Shown here in pieces: positions 8,125-17,733 of a stretch of DNA of 64,000 bases (the first letter of the stretch is position 1; each line of letters opens with the position of its first letter). The DNA is from Anaeroglomus sp964630775 (GTDB lineage Bacteria > Planctomycetota > Phycisphaerae > Sedimentisphaerales > Anaerohalosphaeraceae). Location: contig CAZVYY010000004.1 of the NCBI GenBank assembly GCA_964630775.1, positions 62,001 to 126,000 of the forward strand, in the 5' to 3' direction. Below the pieces are notes generated by a model. The model made no database searches. It saw only the letters and a list, made by a program, of their open reading frames with translations, and was not told the origin of the DNA. A program made the position numbers and the translations under genes.

Positions 8125-11067
8125 TCATTCCTGTTCCTTTTTGCCCGCGGCTTTCCGCTTGGCCTTCAATAATTGATCGATATGTCCGTCCGGGGCGGGC
8201 TGCTCAGCTTTGGGCTTGGTCTCAGCCGCCGCAGGCTTTTCGACCGGTTTCTCTTCCTGTACAACCTTTGTTTTGGGGACTTCCCGTGCGGGCGTATCCT
8301 TGGGTGCTTGATACCGTTTGGCGGCATGAACCGTCAACTGCTGATGAACGGTCTTTTGCTTGGCCTTCAGCTTGGCCAGGGTAGCATCGGCCTGCTCGGC
8401 CTTGCTGCTGCGTTTGAAGAAACTCAGTGTGCGTCGTGCCATCGCGGCAAAATCCAGCGACACCCGGCGCGTCGCCACATCCATCAGAAACACCCCCACC
8501 CAGATCAGCATCAATAGTTCCAGCAGCGAGGTTTCCGTCCGCGGAAATTTCAGGCCCTCGGCATTGAACAAATCCGCCCGGGCAGGTTCCGCCGACAGCA
8601 TTCTGCCGCCGGTGATGGAGCAGATTTCATTGAGCAGCGCCGCGTTATCTTTCATGTCTTTGAATTCCGGCGCAAAGGGAACCGTAATCGGCGTCTGCAT
8701 CAGTCGAACAGGATTCCCCTCCCCACCGGCCCGCTGATACCGCAGATTGACCAGGTAGCTGCCCGCCGGCCCCGCCTCATAACTGCCGCGATACTGCCCC
8801 GGCCCAACCTGATTCAAAGGCAGCGGTCTGCTCTGCATATCCGGCCCAATCACCGTCGCCTCCAGGCTCGTCATCGGCGCCGCACCTTCCTTGCCGGTCG
8901 ATGCATCCACATACACCGTAACCTGCCGCCCGCTGACATCGGTGATCACTTCGCAATCCGTCGGCTGCGCCGGCCGGGCCGTCCATCGCACAAGCTGTTC
9001 CCAGAACCGCTCGTATCCGCTCCACGCCAGCCACTGCGTCGCCCACCGGGCATCCGCCGACGTCGTCATCGCTGCACAGCGCCCCAGGCCGGACTGGCAT
9101 GTCGCCAGAATGGGGTCCCCCTCCGGACTGCTCAGTACCGTCTGCGCCAGACCCGCCTTCGGCCCGGTCAGAATATACCCGTCCAGTCCCGGCAGCGGCC
9201 CGGACAATCCCCGCAGGATTTCACTGAGGCCGAATGTAACCTGCGGGACAAAACTGGTTTCAATAATCAGCGGGCGACGAACCACCTGGGCTTCTTTGAC
9301 AAAGATTTTCGGAATGTCCCCGGGATTCACCACCTGATAAAATCGCCCTTTGGCTCCCTTGGCAATATTAAACAGCAAAGGGCCGTCCGCTTCTTCACTG
9401 ACGGCAACCGTCGAAATGGTGATTTGGCTTTGTGCAATTTTTTCCCCCATTTCAATGCAGAATTCCCGATCGGAGGTCTGCCCGTCCGTCAGCAGAATAA
9501 TATGCTTGATCGCCGCCGTAGCCTCAGTCAGGGCCTCATAGGCTTTTTCCATCCCCAGCCCCATCGTGGTCCCGCCGCCGGATTCAATGCTGCCGATTCT
9601 GCCGACAATCGCCTCTTTATCTTCTGCCGAAGTCATCGGCACCAGCCAGTGGCTGGCTCCGTCGAAAACCACCACACCGACCAGATCCTGACGACTCAGC
9701 AAACGCACCGCCGCCGCCGCCGCGACCTTGGACATCTGCAGTTTATCGCCGGCCATGGAGCCGCTGCGGTCTATGACCAGCACCAGCGCCCCCTTGGGCA
9801 TCTGCTTCTTTTGCGGCGGGTCCAGCTCCACCGGCAGAATCCCGGCCACCGGAGAACCAATCCAGCCGCCGGCCCCGAATGCCTGCGGGCCGCCCACCAT
9901 AATCAATCCGCCGCCCAGATCGGTGACAAATCGACACAGCATCCGCTGCTGTTCCATGCTGAACAAACTGCAATCCATATCCACCAGGACAATCGCATCC
10001 GTATCCATCAGCCGGGTCAGGCTGTCGGGCATATCGGCAATCGGCATATAATGGGCCTGAATCTGGCTGTTCTGCAGCACGGCGGCCAGCGCCGGGCCGG
10101 CCTGACTGTCGCTGTCCATTACAATCACCTGCCCCGGACCGGCCACATAGGTCAACCCCGAGGCGCGATTATTCTGACTGATGCGATCCTGATTTTGGCC
10201 TTCCGGCACAAAGACCGCCTCAAATTCATGCAGTCCCCGCGTCCCCAGCGGCACCGAGATGGTTTTCACATTGATGCCGGGCTGTAATTCGATCATCACC
10301 GCCATCTCCGCAGATGCCGCATCCAGATCCACCGGCTGGCCATTCATCGACAGGAATAAGCGGCCCGCCACCGTGGTTGTGCTGTCCAGAACAAATCGCA
10401 GGGCAATCGTCTGTCCGCTGCGGGCGGTGGCCGGTGTCGCAAGATTTTTAAACACCACCTCACGGTCATACACATATCGCAGTGGCAGCACATCAATCGG
10501 GATGCCGTTCATCGCGGCAAGCTGAGCCGCCGACCGTACATCGCCTTCGGTTTCGTTGCCATCGCTGGCAAACAGAATCCGCACCGCGGTATTGGGCGGT
10601 GCAATCGCCATCGCCGCGGCAATGCCGTCCGCCAAACGGCTTTGTTCCCCGCGCAGCGCCGTATTGCGTTCGCGCAGCTCCATCCCCGGCCCGGCCAGTT
10701 TCGAAATACTGGCTTTTTCCGCCACCTCCACCACGGCAAGCTGACTGCCTTCAGGCCTTTTCTTCAGGGCCTTGTCGAGGTAATCTTTCATCGCCGCGCC
10801 CAGCTCGGCAGGAATGGACAGGCTTCGGTCCAGAACCGCAACCACCGTAACCTGCTTATTGGTCTGCACCCGGGTCAACTGTCCCAGCATAGCCGCCAGC
10901 AGCACAATGAGTAAAATCCGCCAGCCTAATGCAAACAATCGCCGCACTCGCCCCAGCGAGCTTAAGCTGTGCCGGGCCAGCCACAGAACCGGCACCAGCG
11001 CCAGCAGCGCCGCCAAACCCCACGGCTGTGCAAAATAAAACGATGTTGTTGTTATGTCCGTCACCAC
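8125..11067 (-). CDS. Large VWA-domain membrane protein with amidotransferase-like module
   Basis: A 980-residue protein. An N-terminal membrane pair (residues about 14-27 and 45-65) follows the BatA pattern. A first VWA-like segment starts at LDRSLSI (about residue 80), then comes a glutamine-amidotransferase-like stretch (about 310-400; IVLVDMDC and GGGLIMVGG), then a second VWA domain with a full metal site IDRSGSM (about residue 430). A hydrophobic anchor (LLELLMLIWVGVFLMDVAT) lies near 855-875 and the C-terminal 110 residues are Lys/Ala/Pro-rich. The start is GTG-GTG; either GTG could be used. It is transcribed ahead of moxR and is probably one of its clients. Confidence 0.85.
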   Translation of the reverse strand: MVTDITTTSFYFAQPWGLAALLALVPVLWLARHSLSSLGRVRRLFALGWRILLIVLLAAMLGQLTRVQTNKQVTVVAVLDRSLSIPAELGAAMKDYLDKALKKRPEGSQLAVVEVAEKASISKLAGPGMELRERNTALRGEQSRLADGIAAAMAIAPPNTAVRILFASDGNETEGDVRSAAQLAAMNGIPIDVLPLRYVYDREVVFKNLATPATARSGQTIALRFVLDSTTTVAGRLFLSMNGQPVDLDAASAEMAVMIELQPGINVKTISVPLGTRGLHEFEAVFVPEGQNQDRISQNNRASGLTYVAGPGQVIVMDSDSQAGPALAAVLQNSQIQAHYMPIADMPDSLTRLMDTDAIVLVDMDCSLFSMEQQRMLCRFVTDLGGGLIMVGGPQAFGAGGWIGSPVAGILPVELDPPQKKQMPKGALVLVIDRSGSMAGDKLQMSKVAAAAAVRLLSRQDLVGVVVFDGASHWLVPMTSAEDKEAIVGRIGSIESGGGTTMGLGMEKAYEALTEATAAIKHIILLTDGQTSDREFCIEMGEKIAQSQITISTVAVSEEADGPLLFNIAKGAKGRFYQVVNPGDIPKIFVKEAQVVRRPLIIETSFVPQVTFGLSEILRGLSGPLPGLDGYILTGPKAGLAQTVLSSPEGDPILATCQSGLGRCAAMTTSADARWATQWLAWSGYERFWEQLVRWTARPAQPTDCEVITDVSGRQVTVYVDASTGKEGAAPMTSLEATVIGPDMQSRPLPLNQVGPGQYRGSYEAGPAGSYLVNLRYQRAGGEGNPVRLMQTPITVPFAPEFKDMKDNAALLNEICSITGGRMLSAEPARADLFNAEGLKFPRTETSLLELLMLIWVGVFLMDVATRRVSLDFAAMARRTLSFFKRSSKAEQADATLAKLKAKQKTVHQQLTVHAAKRYQAPKDTPAREVPKTKVVQEEKPVEKPAAAETKPKAEQPAPDGHIDQLLKAKRKAAGKKEQE

Positions 11068-11200
11068 ATGGCCCGTTTATGTTCTATCCATAAATCCACC
11101 TGCAATCTTCTGTCAATGACAACCCTGTCCTCAGAGAAGTCCAAATAAATCACCAAAAAAAATGGAAAACAAAAATGGAGATACCTGCCTTGACGCGAAA

Positions 11201-12844
11201 TCAGTCCCCCTCTTGTTCCAGATTTCCAAAATAACTTTTGACCGCCTTCTCATATTTTTTGGGAATCTGGTTCTCATCAATGGCCTGTGCCGCCGAATCA
11301 CGACCGGCCTGAATGACCTCCTTAAGCTCACGGGTTGCCGCTCCTTTTTCCTGGGTATCCTTGAAATACCAGCTTGCGATCACGGGACCCTGCTCAATCG
11401 TCTGGCCTTTGATTTTGGTGGACTTGGCTGCGGTGTCTTCCACATCCTGACTTTCCCGTTCATCCAATCCCCGAGCACCCCGGCCAATCCCCTTGCCATT
11501 TTCCAGCGAAGAGTCCTCCCCAACAGATACTTTCCACTGCCCCATGCCCTCGCCGAGAGCCGCCATCGCCTGTTCGATCTGTTCCATAGCCGCTTCACTC
11601 AGACGGGCCTGTTCTGCCAACTCCTCCAGCGACTGCAATTCATTCAATATCCCTTCCATAGAGGAACCGCTGCCGTCCATCCCGGCCGCCGCCATCGCCA
11701 GAGCTGAACAGGATTTTCCCGCCGCCTGGCAGGCCTTCACTTTATCCACCAGCCGCTGGATGGTCTCAGGCTTAAGACCCTGTTTCTCAAGCAGCTTTTT
11801 AAGCTGTTCGGGATCCATGCTGGCAAGTTTCTTATCCAGTCCCTGTTTCTGAAGCTCCTGCTCCAGTTCTTTTCGTTGAGCCGCGGCCTGCTCCAGTTGT
11901 TTGGCAAGTTTCTGAAACTGCTCCCGCATCGCCTGTTTCTGCTGTTCCGACATTTGCCCCTCAGCCAGTTGTTTCTGCATCTGCTGCAATTGCGATGCCG
12001 CCTGTTTAAAATCGCTTTGCGACAAAGCCTTGGCAAAATCCTTCAGCGGATTGTCGCCGGAATCGGTTTTTAATTGACTCAGCATCTTGTCCAGGCTGGC
12101 CAGCGACTCCGCCGCCTGGTCTTTTTGCATCTGCTTGATGCGATCGGATAAATCCCCCAGTTTTTTGATGGCATCCCGCTTGGCATCCTCCGGCAGTGTC
12201 CCGGCCGCCGGCAGTTCAAACTTGGCCAGTTCCGAAGACAATTCCGAATTGCCCAATTGCTTGACGACCGTGCTGACCTGACCGACGGTTTGCTCAATCT
12301 GTTTTTGAGCGGTTTGAAGCTGCCGGACAAGCTCCTGCTGTTCCTCTTTTCTCTTCAAAACCCCCAATACATCGTACTGCGGCAAAAATGTCAGCAAAAG
12401 ACCAAAAATACACCATGCCCCCATCGCATAAAACCAGCCTCTGCCAATGAATAATGGGAAATGGCCTCGTATGTTAATCTGGGATATTTTATCCCTCGCC
12501 TCAGCACATGCCGCCTGTGCAAATTCATCTTCCGAAGCTGCCAGGGCCAAAGCCGTGCTGACTCGCTCCTTCAGTTGAAGCCGCTGATCAATCAGAATGG
12601 CTGTCTCCATCCGCCGGGGGAATCGACTTATCCATATAATCAAAATACCCAATGCTGCACAGCCAATTGAAAACCAGATGACAGGAGAAATCAGGATAGG
12701 ATAAGCCAGCAATTTTTCGACCAGAATTCCCGCGATGAATCCAAACGCCCCAATACACAAACACCAGCCCGTCAGATAAACAAGCAAACCCGTCGCTCGT
12801 CTCATCCGAACCCGACTCAGTATCTTTTCCAGCTCCCTCGACAC
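11201..12844 (-). CDS. Membrane-anchored coiled-coil protein
   Basis: 547 residues. It has two or three hydrophobic segments (about 18-40, 48-70 and 130-150), then a very long Gln/Lys/Glu/Leu-rich coiled coil (about 165-360) with repeats such as QLQQMQKQLAEGQM. The C-terminal part is Glu/Ala-rich and charged. GTG start at 12844, supported by AAGGGA six bases upstream. Similar proteins occur with MoxR/VWA clusters in planctomycetes; I do not recognise a defined enzyme. The 133-base gap to the 980-residue gene contains nothing I can name. Confidence 0.75.
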   Translation of the reverse strand: MSRELEKILSRVRMRRATGLLVYLTGWCLCIGAFGFIAGILVEKLLAYPILISPVIWFSIGCAALGILIIWISRFPRRMETAILIDQRLQLKERVSTALALAASEDEFAQAACAEARDKISQINIRGHFPLFIGRGWFYAMGAWCIFGLLLTFLPQYDVLGVLKRKEEQQELVRQLQTAQKQIEQTVGQVSTVVKQLGNSELSSELAKFELPAAGTLPEDAKRDAIKKLGDLSDRIKQMQKDQAAESLASLDKMLSQLKTDSGDNPLKDFAKALSQSDFKQAASQLQQMQKQLAEGQMSEQQKQAMREQFQKLAKQLEQAAAQRKELEQELQKQGLDKKLASMDPEQLKKLLEKQGLKPETIQRLVDKVKACQAAGKSCSALAMAAAGMDGSGSSMEGILNELQSLEELAEQARLSEAAMEQIEQAMAALGEGMGQWKVSVGEDSSLENGKGIGRGARGLDERESQDVEDTAAKSTKIKGQTIEQGPVIASWYFKDTQEKGAATRELKEVIQAGRDSAAQAIDENQIPKKYEKAVKSYFGNLEQEGD

Positions 12845-12956
12845 TGCTATTCCCTTTTAATAAACTCCTCTATATGCCGGTACCTATCAATATCTATATC
12901 AATAGACACACGAAAGTTCTTTCAGTTTCGTTTTTTTACGCAATGTTTACCAACAT

Positions 12957-12973
12957 CATCTATTTTATAGATG
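12957..12973. promoter_or_regulatory. AT-rich 17-bp palindrome, possible operator
   Basis: CATCTATTTTATAGATG is a perfect odd palindrome in the 171-base gap between the GH97 stop and the coiled-coil gene's start. It is not GC-rich and lacks a T-run, so it suits a protein-binding site for the downstream minus-strand gene better than a terminator. No binding protein is identified. Confidence 0.3.
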
Positions 12974-13015
12974 TAAAACTACATTGTCAATCCTGTTCAT
13001 CTCTTAATAAGATTT

Positions 13016-14983
13016 TCAAGGCTTGGCAACAATCACAAACCCTCCCCGCGGCTGCATCTCAATCGTTGCCTTTCGTAAGGCAGTTTTTTCCAGCGTGTTC
13101 TGACTGAAAGTCCTTTCTGCACCATCCGTTATCAGGATTCCTTTGGCATTGCCCGGGATGAAAGACAAATCGAGAGAGATACTCTTCTTATCATTAGTAC
13201 CATTAATTCCAGCGATATACCAGGTATCGCCATGCTTGCGAGCCATCACAACATACTGACCTGGGTAGCCGTCCACAAAATGCGTCGTATCCCATGCGGC
13301 CGGGACAGTTTGCAGAAATTCGACTACAACCTCCGGCATCAGCTTGAACTCCTCCGGCACCAGCCCGAAATGCTGGACTCCGGATTCAAAAACGACCGAC
13401 AAAGCCAATTCAAAGGCCAGTGTGGTCTTGAGGCGTACCCCGCGGATTCTGGGATTAAAGACGATTGGCGTAAAATCCATCGACCCTATCGCATTTCGGG
13501 TAAACGGCAGCACGGTACAATGCTGGGCCTGAAGGTCTGCATTCCGCTGGTCAAAGGTGCAATACTCCATCCCTTTGACCGCCTCCATCGACACCAGATT
13601 GGGATAAGTCCTTTGCCAGCCGCGAGGGATCGTTGCCCCGTGACAATTGACCATAATCCCAAAATCCGCGGCATCCTTGAAAAGATCAATATAAAGCTGC
13701 ATGGTGGCCTGCTTGTCGCCGCCAAAGAAATCCACCTTAACTCCTTTTACGCCCATCTTTTGCAGCCGGGCAAACTCCTCCCGACGTACCGACTTCTCGT
13801 GCATCCTGTTTTTGGGCGACATGGGGGCATCATTCCATTGTCCATTGGAGTTATACCACAGGATTACGTCCACATTCTTAGCTTTAGCCCTCTGGACAAA
13901 CTCGGTCATCTTCTCATAACCAATGTTGGTATCCCAGTTTGCATCGATGAGGATATACTCCCATTTCATTTGGGCGGCAAAATCGAGGAATTGCTCGGCC
14001 ACCGGCAGCGTAGAACTTTCATCGCTGTATCGCAGCCAATGCCAGGCGGCTTTGCCGGGTTTGACAAAATTGGCTTCGTTTAGTTTTGACGGCGAGGCAA
14101 CATCGGTCATCAGGGTGGACTCTATCACGGGGCCAAGCGTCCGGCCGATGACGATAATCCGCCAGGGAGAGACAAACGGCAGTTGAATTACCGGACTGAC
14201 GGGGTCCTGTTCGCCGCGATGTTCTTTGGGATGCGGAAAGGCGATATGATATATCCCTCCTGTGGAATCATGGGCCAGCCTTGCGGCACAATATTGTCCA
14301 TCGACATCGGTATCACACAGAAGAACCCAGACATTGTCCGGTGTTTTAAACAGAGCAGGGAAAGACCAGCCTTCTCCTATGGGCGAAGGTTTGCCGACCG
14401 GCTGCTCGATGACATAATGTTCTTCGTAAGATGGCTGGGTACGTGACCAGCCGGACTGGCCGGGCTGCATGGGGTGAAGCCAGGACACGGTTTCCGGGGC
14501 AAAGGCAAAGCCGGTATGTTCCCGCGTTACACTACAGGTCTTATCGGATTTATCCGGAAACGCATAGCGGAATGCGACACCGTCGTTGGACACCTGAAAG
14601 ATAACCTGCATGGCACTACCCTGAGGATTTTTCAGGGTAAAGACTTTGCGATTGGCCTGATACAGGCAGTGCTTCTTCTTGCCCACAAGCATATCATACT
14701 GGTCCCTGACGGTCTCGGTTTTTGAGACCTCAGCAAGAGTCAGCTTGTCAGCAAACGACTGGTCATCCCGAACCAGCCCCAGCGATGAAGGCTTTATCAC
14801 CTCTTTGTTGTCCATCCGAACCGCATAGACCGGTTTTCCCTCGTCAGTCAGACTGAACGCCACCTGAATCTTTGCGTCCGGGCTGGATACGAAATCCGAC
14901 ATGGCTGCACATCCTGTGCAGGATAAACCCAACAAAAAACCCATCAATATAATATATATCCATGTAAGCCTGTTTTTAGCCAT
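13016..14983 (-). CDS. Secreted glycoside hydrolase family 97 lipoprotein
   Basis: 655 residues with a lipoprotein-type signal (LSCTGC around residue 25). The beta-sandwich N-terminal domain, TIM-barrel catalytic domain and C-terminal sheet of GH97 are recognisable. The barrel motif GVKVDFFGGD places an Asp near residue 418 at the position used as nucleophile by retaining GH97 members (the alpha-galactosidase-like branch), whereas inverting SusB-type alpha-glucosidases lack it. So a retaining alpha-galactosidase or related activity is the better guess. The ATG at 14983 follows AGGAG. It probably acts on exported oligosaccharides at the cell envelope. Confidence 0.9.
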   Translation of the reverse strand: MAKNRLTWIYIILMGFLLGLSCTGCAAMSDFVSSPDAKIQVAFSLTDEGKPVYAVRMDNKEVIKPSSLGLVRDDQSFADKLTLAEVSKTETVRDQYDMLVGKKKHCLYQANRKVFTLKNPQGSAMQVIFQVSNDGVAFRYAFPDKSDKTCSVTREHTGFAFAPETVSWLHPMQPGQSGWSRTQPSYEEHYVIEQPVGKPSPIGEGWSFPALFKTPDNVWVLLCDTDVDGQYCAARLAHDSTGGIYHIAFPHPKEHRGEQDPVSPVIQLPFVSPWRIIVIGRTLGPVIESTLMTDVASPSKLNEANFVKPGKAAWHWLRYSDESSTLPVAEQFLDFAAQMKWEYILIDANWDTNIGYEKMTEFVQRAKAKNVDVILWYNSNGQWNDAPMSPKNRMHEKSVRREEFARLQKMGVKGVKVDFFGGDKQATMQLYIDLFKDAADFGIMVNCHGATIPRGWQRTYPNLVSMEAVKGMEYCTFDQRNADLQAQHCTVLPFTRNAIGSMDFTPIVFNPRIRGVRLKTTLAFELALSVVFESGVQHFGLVPEEFKLMPEVVVEFLQTVPAAWDTTHFVDGYPGQYVVMARKHGDTWYIAGINGTNDKKSISLDLSFIPGNAKGILITDGAERTFSQNTLEKTALRKATIEMQPRGGFVIVAKP

Positions 14984-15013
14984 GTGCCTGTCTCCTGCAG
15001 GATTCCTGATATT

Positions 15014-15319
15014 TTACACGATATTGTTTCGTGTTTTCCCATCCATTGCTCCATCTTCCGAATCAATAATATTGACCATCTTCCGGAGCTGCTCGACGGT
15101 CAGAACATTCCTGGCCGCCAGCAGTCGAATAACTGCCGCCAGATAGAGCTTAAGTTGATCACTTTCTCGCCGGAGCTTGAGCAGTTCTTCATCCTGCGAC
15201 TGTGAGTCTGTATGCATCTCCATCAGCGAGGCCTTTAATATCCTGATGTCTTCTTCGCAATCCTGAATATCGAGTCGATTGCCGACATCGCCTAAAAATA
15301 AGGTACGCGCCCAACCCAT
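15014..15319 (-). CDS. Small conserved-looking hypothetical protein
   Basis: 101 residues from the ATG at 15319, which has AAAGGGAG eight bases upstream; the longer frame to 15364 lacks such a site. The protein starts MGWARTLFLGDVGNRLDIQD, then has an amphipathic, probably coiled-coil segment (residues 25-65) and a second helical part. No signal peptide or known motif. It lies between the GH97 gene and the UspA gene on the same strand. Function unknown. Confidence 0.7.
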   Translation of the reverse strand: MGWARTLFLGDVGNRLDIQDCEEDIRILKASLMEMHTDSQSQDEELLKLRRESDQLKLYLAAVIRLLAARNVLTVEQLRKMVNIIDSEDGAMDGKTRNNIV

Positions 15320-15409
15320 AATCCACTCCCTTTCGTATTGATGGTTTACAACAACACTAATCACATAACAGGCGTCATTGCACGCCTGTACGATTTTTGA
15401 GCCTGAGTA

Positions 15410-15892
15410 TTATTCGCTTTTTTTGCGGATCATCGGCACAACCAGGACCGAACAGGACGCCTTGCGGACGACCTTTTCGACCACATTGCCGAAAAAGGTC
15501 TTCTGAAACGAGCTTTTACCGTGACGCCCCATCACAATAAGGTCAATGTTTTGTTTTTGGGCATAGTCAAGAATTTCCAGCGAATCCCTGCCGACACGAA
15601 ATTCAGCTTTAAACTCCATATCCTTTGGGATTCGGCTGCGATACCACTGGTTGACCCGATCATCGATATCCTGCCTGGCCTTCTGGTCCACATTGTCGGC
15701 TTCGTAGATATAGGTTTTCCAGAACTGGGCATCGGATTCGGGAACCACATGCAGCAGCGTCAGTTGGCAACCCGGATTTCGCATCGTCAGCCAGAGGGCG
15801 TATTCAAACGCAAAATCTGAATCCTCGGAAAAATCCGTACAGAACAGAATGCGTTTAAACGGCGTTTTCAGATCCAGCGTTTCATTCATCAT
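15410..15892 (-). CDS. Universal stress protein (UspA family), TRAP-associated
   Basis: 160 residues with the Usp fold. The ATP-binding signature G-x2-G-x9-G-S/T is recognisable at GRHGKSSFQKTFFGNVVEKV. The start overlaps the dctM stop (TAATG), with GGAG seven bases upstream, so it is translated with the TRAP genes. Usp proteins encoded in TRAP operons (TeaD type in Halomonas) bind ATP and modulate transport; a similar role is inferred here. Confidence 0.92.
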   Translation of the reverse strand: MMNETLDLKTPFKRILFCTDFSEDSDFAFEYALWLTMRNPGCQLTLLHVVPESDAQFWKTYIYEADNVDQKARQDIDDRVNQWYRSRIPKDMEFKAEFRVGRDSLEILDYAQKQNIDLIVMGRHGKSSFQKTFFGNVVEKVVRKASCSVLVVPMIRKKSE

Positions 15893-17226
15893 TATGGCTC
15901 CAGGGGAACTGAAACAGGTTGTATCTGGTTAAACCACTCCGGCAGACAGGTAATGATCTGCGGAAATATCATCATTAATGCCGTCGCGGCAACCAGGGCC
16001 AGCAGAAACGGCATGGCCCCTCTGAAAATGGTCTGCAACGGAATATCTCGTTCCATCCCGCTGACGACATAGACACACACGCCGACCGGCGGGGTAATCG
16101 CACCCATCTGTGTGACCAGCACAATCACCACGCCAAACCAGATGGGATGATAGCCAAGATTCTGAACAACCGGGTAGAAAATCGGAATCGTCAGAATAAT
16201 CAGCGCCAGCGCATCCACAAAGCAGCCGGCCACCAGATAAAACATCAGGATAATCGCCATAATCATCCAGCCTGGCAGCGGCAATCCCGCCAGCCCGGAG
16301 GCCATCTTCAGCGGCAGCAGGGTAACGGCCAGAAAATGCCCGAAGATAATGGCGCCGGCAACAATGATGATCACCATGCATGAGGTACGAATAGTTTCAT
16401 AAAGCGACTGCATCAGCATTTTGGCGGTCAGTTTTTTCTGGCATGCGGCGATAACCAGTGCCCCGAATGCGCCAATCGCCGCCGCTTCGGTGGGGGTGAA
16501 GAACCCGGCGAACATGCCGCCCATCACAACGGCAAACAGAATCAGCGTCTCCAGCACTCCCAGCAGGGATTGTGTTTTTTCAGCGAGGGTTGTTTTCGGG
16601 GCAACCGGGCCAAAACCGGGGCGCAGCATACATTGAATCAAAATGGTTACGCAAAACAGCGACGCGGTCAGCAGGCCGGGCAGCACACCGGCCAGAAATA
16701 AATCGCCGATGGACTGCTCGGTTAAAATGGCATAGACGATAAATACCACCGACGGGGGAATCATCATGCCCAGCGTTCCGCCGGCGGCCACGGTGCCGGC
16801 AGCCAGTTCCATATTATATTTATACCGCTTCATCTCGGGCAGGGCCACCGCGGCCATGGTTGCCGAGGTTGCCGGGCCTGAGCCGCAGATAGCGCCGAAT
16901 GCGGTACACGCCCCAACCGTGGACATGGCCAGGCCGCCGGGCAACTGGCCCAGCCAGGAATACGCCGCGGCAAACAGACGCCGGCTGATGCCGGAATGAA
17001 AGGCAACCTGGCCCATCAGGACAAACAGCGGAATCACGCTTAAGGTCTGTGATGAAAACGTATCATAGATGTCGGCAGTCAGCACACTCAGTGCAGCCGA
17101 CGGACTCCGGACCACTGCAAAGCCGACCACGCCGACCACAGCCATCACTAAACCAACGGGCATATTGCTTAACAAAAGCACCAGCAGTGCGACACAACCT
17201 GCGATACCAACCAGGGTGGGACTCAT
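15892..17226 (-). CDS. dctM: TRAP transporter large permease subunit DctM
   Basis: 444 residues, about a dozen hydrophobic helices, including the conserved GAFGAL and MGAITPPVGVCVYVVSG segments of DctM. It forms the ion-coupled channel of a tripartite ATP-independent periplasmic transporter and, unlike fused versions, is a separate chain here. It overlaps dctQ by four bases (ATGA), indicating translational coupling. Confidence 0.96.
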   Translation of the reverse strand: MSPTLVGIAGCVALLVLLLSNMPVGLVMAVVGVVGFAVVRSPSAALSVLTADIYDTFSSQTLSVIPLFVLMGQVAFHSGISRRLFAAAYSWLGQLPGGLAMSTVGACTAFGAICGSGPATSATMAAVALPEMKRYKYNMELAAGTVAAGGTLGMMIPPSVVFIVYAILTEQSIGDLFLAGVLPGLLTASLFCVTILIQCMLRPGFGPVAPKTTLAEKTQSLLGVLETLILFAVVMGGMFAGFFTPTEAAAIGAFGALVIAACQKKLTAKMLMQSLYETIRTSCMVIIIVAGAIIFGHFLAVTLLPLKMASGLAGLPLPGWMIMAIILMFYLVAGCFVDALALIILTIPIFYPVVQNLGYHPIWFGVVIVLVTQMGAITPPVGVCVYVVSGMERDIPLQTIFRGAMPFLLALVAATALMMIFPQIITCLPEWFNQIQPVSVPLEP

Positions 17227-17723
17227 AACTTCATCATCTCCTTGCCGGGGCGTAAAAACTCATAGATATACACCAGAACCACTACCGCAAAGGAAAAGGC
17301 CAGCATCCAGGGTATCCAGAAGACCGGCACCTGCATGGTTGGGGTCACCTGGCCTACTTTTCGCAGAGCAAACCCGTAAAAGATGAACTCATAGGCGGCA
17401 AATCCAAACAAGGCGATTCCCACCAGCCGGACAAAGGTGTTCAGAATAGCCCGCCCGGTGTGAGACAGTCGGTGATACAGGAATTCAATCGCAACATGGC
17501 CTTTGACCGCCGTGGTATAAGGCAAAGCCCCGGCGATAGCAGTCATCGTGGCAATCTGAACCATATCATAAGCACCCAGAAACGGGTGGCGAAACAGCCG
17601 CAGGACCACATCGACCAGGGTAATGCCAATCATGGCCATGACCGCCATGGCCGCTACGATCGCCAGCAATCGAACGATGAAATACACTATTCTTTCATAT
17701 ACTGCAATCAACACTGCACCCAC
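17223..17723 (-). CDS. dctQ: TRAP transporter small permease subunit DctQ
   Basis: 166 residues with four hydrophobic helices, the DctQ layout. The start is GTG at 17723, ten bases after the dctP stop, with only a weak ribosome site; no better in-frame start is close. It partners DctM in the membrane and likely contacts the DctP binding protein. Confidence 0.92.
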   Translation of the reverse strand: MGAVLIAVYERIVYFIVRLLAIVAAMAVMAMIGITLVDVVLRLFRHPFLGAYDMVQIATMTAIAGALPYTTAVKGHVAIEFLYHRLSHTGRAILNTFVRLVGIALFGFAAYEFIFYGFALRKVGQVTPTMQVPVFWIPWMLAFSFAVVVLVYIYEFLRPGKEMMKL

Positions 17724-17733
17724 CCTGATTCTT

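Noticed and set aside
7603..8172. 189-residue plus-strand ORF opposite moxR
   Set aside because: His/Arg/Gln-rich translation opposite a well-supported AAA ATPase; an antisense shadow.
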